A stretch of 39,281 bases of DNA, taken from Micromonospora chalcea (GTDB lineage: Bacteria; Actinomycetota; Actinomycetes; Mycobacteriales; Micromonosporaceae). A program made the position numbers and the translations under genes. Location of the stretch: assembly GCF_002926165.1 (NCBI RefSeq), contig NZ_MAGP01000145.1, forward strand, positions 1 to 39,281, in the 5' to 3' direction. Shown piece by piece: positions 37,696 to 39,281 of this stretch (position 1 is the stretch's first letter; each line of letters begins with the position of its first letter). The notes under the pieces are model-generated. The model was not told the DNA's origin and did no database searches. It saw only the letters and a list, made by a program, of their open reading frames with translations.

Positions 37696-37702
37696 TACCC
37701 TA
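37696..37702. promoter_or_regulatory. Shared divergent -10 element
   Basis: TACCCTA reads TACCCT on the plus strand (6 bases before the ATG at 37708) and TAGGGT on the minus strand (8 bases before the ATG at 37688). Both fit TAnnnT, so one heptamer may act as -10 for two nearly leaderless genes whose start codons are 19 bases apart. Confidence 0.45.
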
Positions 37703-37707
37703 AGCGG

Positions 37708-37878
37708 ATGCGGCAACGGATGCGGTGGTGGAAGGTACTCGGACTCGCGGGTCTCGCCGGCGTCGCGGCGACCGGAGTGGTCGTGGCGCGCGCGGAACGG
37801 CGGCGCCGCGCGTACACCCCGGAGGAGATCCGGGACCGGCTGCGCGAGCGGCACGCGAAGGCGTCGTCGTCCTCCTGA
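37708..37878 (+). CDS. Small single-span membrane protein (56 aa)
   Basis: A 56-residue protein with a basic N-terminus (MRQRMRWWK), one membrane helix (about 9-27, VLGLAGLAGVAATGVVVA) and a very basic cytoplasmic helix (RAERRRRAYTPEEIRDRLRERHA). It probably lies with its charged tail in the cytoplasm. I know of no function; similar short proteins are common in actinomycetes. The start is supported by the TACCCT box 6 bases upstream. It lies between divergent and co-directional genes and may be transcribed with the hydrolase that follows, although that gene has its own -10 candidate. Confidence 0.65.
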   Translation: MRQRMRWWKVLGLAGLAGVAATGVVVARAERRRRAYTPEEIRDRLRERHAKASSSS

Positions 37879-37917
37879 ACGGACAGTCACGGGGCGGCGC
37901 GGCCGGGCGGGTTCTCC

Positions 37918-37923
37918 TAGCAT
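37918..37923 (+). promoter_or_regulatory. -10 box of leaderless hydrolase gene
   Basis: TAGCAT ends 7 bases before the ATG at 37931; no ribosome site is present. Confidence 0.4.
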
Positions 37924-37930
37924 CGGCGTG

Positions 37931-38767
37931 ATGGGAACCAGTTTCTGGGAAAGCCCGTTCGTCCTCGACCCCCGGCCCGCCGCGGTGGAGCGGCACGGCG
38001 ACGTCGACCTGCACGTCCCCACCGGCGACGGCCGGCACCCCGCAGTCGTGATCGTGCACGGCGTGCCGGGCCCGCCCGACGCGCCGGACGCGCGCGACTG
38101 GCCGCTCTACCGCGGCTACGGCGCGCTGCTTGCCGAGCGGGGCGTGCTGGCCGCGATTCCCCAGCTCACCGTGGCCGGCCCGGACGACCTGTACGCCGTC
38201 GCCGCGCGGGTCGCCGCCGCCGCGGAACTGCTCCGCGCCGATCCTCGCGTCGACGCCGACCGGCTCGGCCTCTGGTTCTTCTCCGGCGCCGGCCTGCTGC
38301 TCGGCGACTGGCTCCGCGACCCGCCCCGCTGGCTGCGCGGCCTGGCCGCGACCTATCCGCTGCTGGCCCCGCTGCCCGGGTGGCCCCCGGTGGATCCGCG
38401 CTTCCGCCCGATCGACGCGCTCGACCTGCCCGCCCCCACCGGCGACGCCACCGCCAGCCCGGCGCGGCCGGACGACACCACGACGCCGGGCAGCGTGGCT
38501 TCCGGCGGCACGGGCACCGACGCCGCACGGCCGGGCGAGCCGGCTCGGCCGACGCTGGTGCTGACCAGGGCGGGCCGGGAACGGCCCGAGGTCGCACCCA
38601 CCATCGAGGCGTTCACGGTGGTCGCCCGGCGGCGCGGCATCCCGCTGCACGTGGTGGACGTGCCGAACGGTCAGCACGGATTCGACGCGCTGGATCACAC
38701 CGAGGAGTCCCGGGCCGCCGTACGCACCGCCCGCGACACCCTGCTCGACCTGCTGACCGCCCCCTGA
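37931..38767 (+). CDS. Alpha/beta hydrolase, dienelactone-hydrolase-like
   Basis: A 278-residue hydrolase. The oxyanion region is VVIVHGVPGPPDAP (about 39-53), the nucleophile elbow is WFFSGAGLLLG with Ser118, and the catalytic His is in VPNGQHGFDALDH near the C-terminus. The elbow (FSGAG) fits G-x-S-x-G loosely, with Phe in place of the first Gly. An Ala/Thr/Gly-rich insert (near 160-195, with TGDATASPARPDD) separates the two halves and may be a disordered loop. There is no signal peptide. The substrate is unknown. ATG at 37931 is preferred to GTG at 37928 on the basis of the -10 spacing. Confidence 0.78.
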   Translation: MGTSFWESPFVLDPRPAAVERHGDVDLHVPTGDGRHPAVVIVHGVPGPPDAPDARDWPLYRGYGALLAERGVLAAIPQLTVAGPDDLYAVAARVAAAAELLRADPRVDADRLGLWFFSGAGLLLGDWLRDPPRWLRGLAATYPLLAPLPGWPPVDPRFRPIDALDLPAPTGDATASPARPDDTTTPGSVASGGTGTDAARPGEPARPTLVLTRAGRERPEVAPTIEAFTVVARRRGIPLHVVDVPNGQHGFDALDHTEESRAAVRTARDTLLDLLTAP

Positions 38768-38855
38768 CCACCGGCCATCGCACCACCGAGACTTGCCGCG
38801 CCCGGCGCCCTCTCCCACTTCCCAGGCCCAGCGTCCCGCAGTACGGACCGCCACA

Positions 38856-38904
38856 AGATCTTGGTACGGAACGGCCCCTGAGGGGCCGTTCCGTACCAAG
38901 ATCT
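38856..38904. repeat. Perfect 23-bp inverted repeat
   Basis: Bases 38856-38878 (AGATCTTGGTACGG... ) and 38882-38904 are exact reverse complements around TGA. It lies about 90 bases after the hydrolase stop. It may terminate transcription, but the perfect, AT-containing arms resemble a dispersed palindromic repeat. Confidence 0.85.
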
Positions 38905-38918
38905 CCCCACGCCCTCAC

Positions 38919-38995
38919 CCCGCCTCGTTGATCATGAGGTTGGCCGGGACAAAACAGACACAAACTGCCGCCAACCTCATGATCAACGGGGCGGG
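38919..38995. repeat. 26-bp inverted repeat with TTGATCATGAGGTTGG arms
   Basis: Arms 38919-38944 and 38970-38995 differ at one base, with a 25-base A-rich loop (GGGACAAAACAGACAC...). Each arm contains the palindrome TGATCA. Confidence 0.82.
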
Positions 38996-39100
38996 TGGCG
39001 CACCGGAATCCCGCACCCGCGCTTGAGCACCCGTTCCCGCTCGCCCCGCCCGTTCTCGCTTTCCCGGCCTACAGCCCACCAGCCAGCGCCCACGCCGGAC

Positions 39101-39155
39101 GATCAAGGAGTTTTGGTCCTCTGGCGGGCCGAATCCGTACACAAACTCCTTGATC
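39101..39155. repeat. 13-bp inverted repeat GATCAAGGAGTTT
   Basis: GATCAAGGAGTTT (39101-39113) and its complement (39143-39155) enclose a 29-base loop. This is the third GATC-containing inverted repeat within 300 bases. Confidence 0.75.
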
Positions 39156-39202
39156 ACCTCGGCGGCGGCGCCCGGGGGAGGCAGCTAGGCGAGGCGGAGA
39201 CG

Positions 39203-39248
39203 GGAGCAGGGCCGGGGACCGGAGCAGGGCCGGGGACCGGAGCAGGGG
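39203..39248. repeat. Short tandem direct repeat
   Basis: An 18-base unit GGAGCAGGGCCGGGGACC occurs at 39203-39220 and 39221-39238, followed by a partial third copy (GGAGCAGGGG). GGACCGGAG recurs again near 39265. Confidence 0.7.
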
Positions 39249-39281
39249 CCATGGCCCAGGGCGGGGACCGGAGTGCGGGCG

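Larger units (their letters stand above)
38768..39281. other. Gene-free right end with repeats
   Basis: About 510 bases with no gene I can support. It contains three long inverted repeats and one short tandem repeat, each listed separately. Short frames across it have no ribosome site or protein-like composition. A gene could begin beyond the window. Confidence 0.6.

Noticed and set aside
38793..39157. Short frames across the right-end inverted repeats
   Set aside because: They read through palindromes, giving mirror-like peptides, with no start signals on either strand.

Overview
The window reads as chromosome of a high-GC actinomycete, most likely Micromonospora or a close member of the Micromonosporaceae. 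The basis is the very high GC content, strong G/C third-position bias, GTG/TTG starts, many apparently leaderless genes (a TAnnnT box 6-7 bases before the start codon), a moxR/fabG/inhA/hemH locus with actinobacterial gene order, and palindromic GATC-type and GTTAAGAAGGGGCCC-type repeats that I recall from that family. There are no rRNA or tRNA genes, CRISPR arrays, transposases or phage genes.

Layout. 0.1-1.9 kb: a DUF3097 gene and a divergent unknown gene. 1.9-8.9 kb: a leftward block with a HAD-IIA phosphatase, ferrochelatase, fabI/inhA, fabG, then a VWA membrane protein, a DUF58 protein and a MoxR ATPase. This matches the mycobacterial Rv1479-Rv1485 order, except that a ~550-base insert with a Shine-Dalgarno hairpin and a 28-residue membrane peptide sits between vwa and fabG. 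9.2-11.6 kb: a rightward set with a small Cys-containing protein, a leader peptide and two membrane PH-domain proteins. 11.6-17.7 kb: PAP2 phosphatase, thioesterase plus metallo-beta-lactamase-fold hydrolase, an APH-fold kinase, a MarR/MFS drug-efflux pair and a PfkB sugar kinase. 17.7-33.4 kb: an exported and carbohydrate-linked region with an AA10 polysaccharide monooxygenase carrying CBM2, asparagine synthetase, aminopeptidase P, two tandem secreted beta-helix proteins, a double-headed amylopullulanase and a membrane-anchored CBM2-like protein. 33.5-38.8 kb: GNAT acetyltransferase, GPP34 protein, APC permease, NTF2-fold protein, a permuted papain-like protein, a small membrane protein and a dienelactone-hydrolase-like protein. 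38.8-39.3 kb: no gene, but a dense set of long perfect or near-perfect inverted repeats.

The most unusual part is the tandem beta-helix pair at 22.9-26.9 kb. The two genes share an 80-base control region with ungapped spacing (T-tract, TTCTCATACGGT box, CTACAA-N5-TTGTAG dyad). They are also mosaics: three coding blocks are nearly or fully identical and are separated by diverged segments. The identical blocks use almost only CTC for leucine, while the diverged segments use CTG. This suggests cassette exchange or gene conversion between members of a co-regulated surface-protein family.

Other points of interest are two copies of a 51-base, two-unit palindromic array with the same 31-base period at gene ends, a shared divergent -10 at 37.7 kb, and phased TGCAA sites over the pullulanase promoter. 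All functional calls rest on reading motifs by eye; no database search was run.
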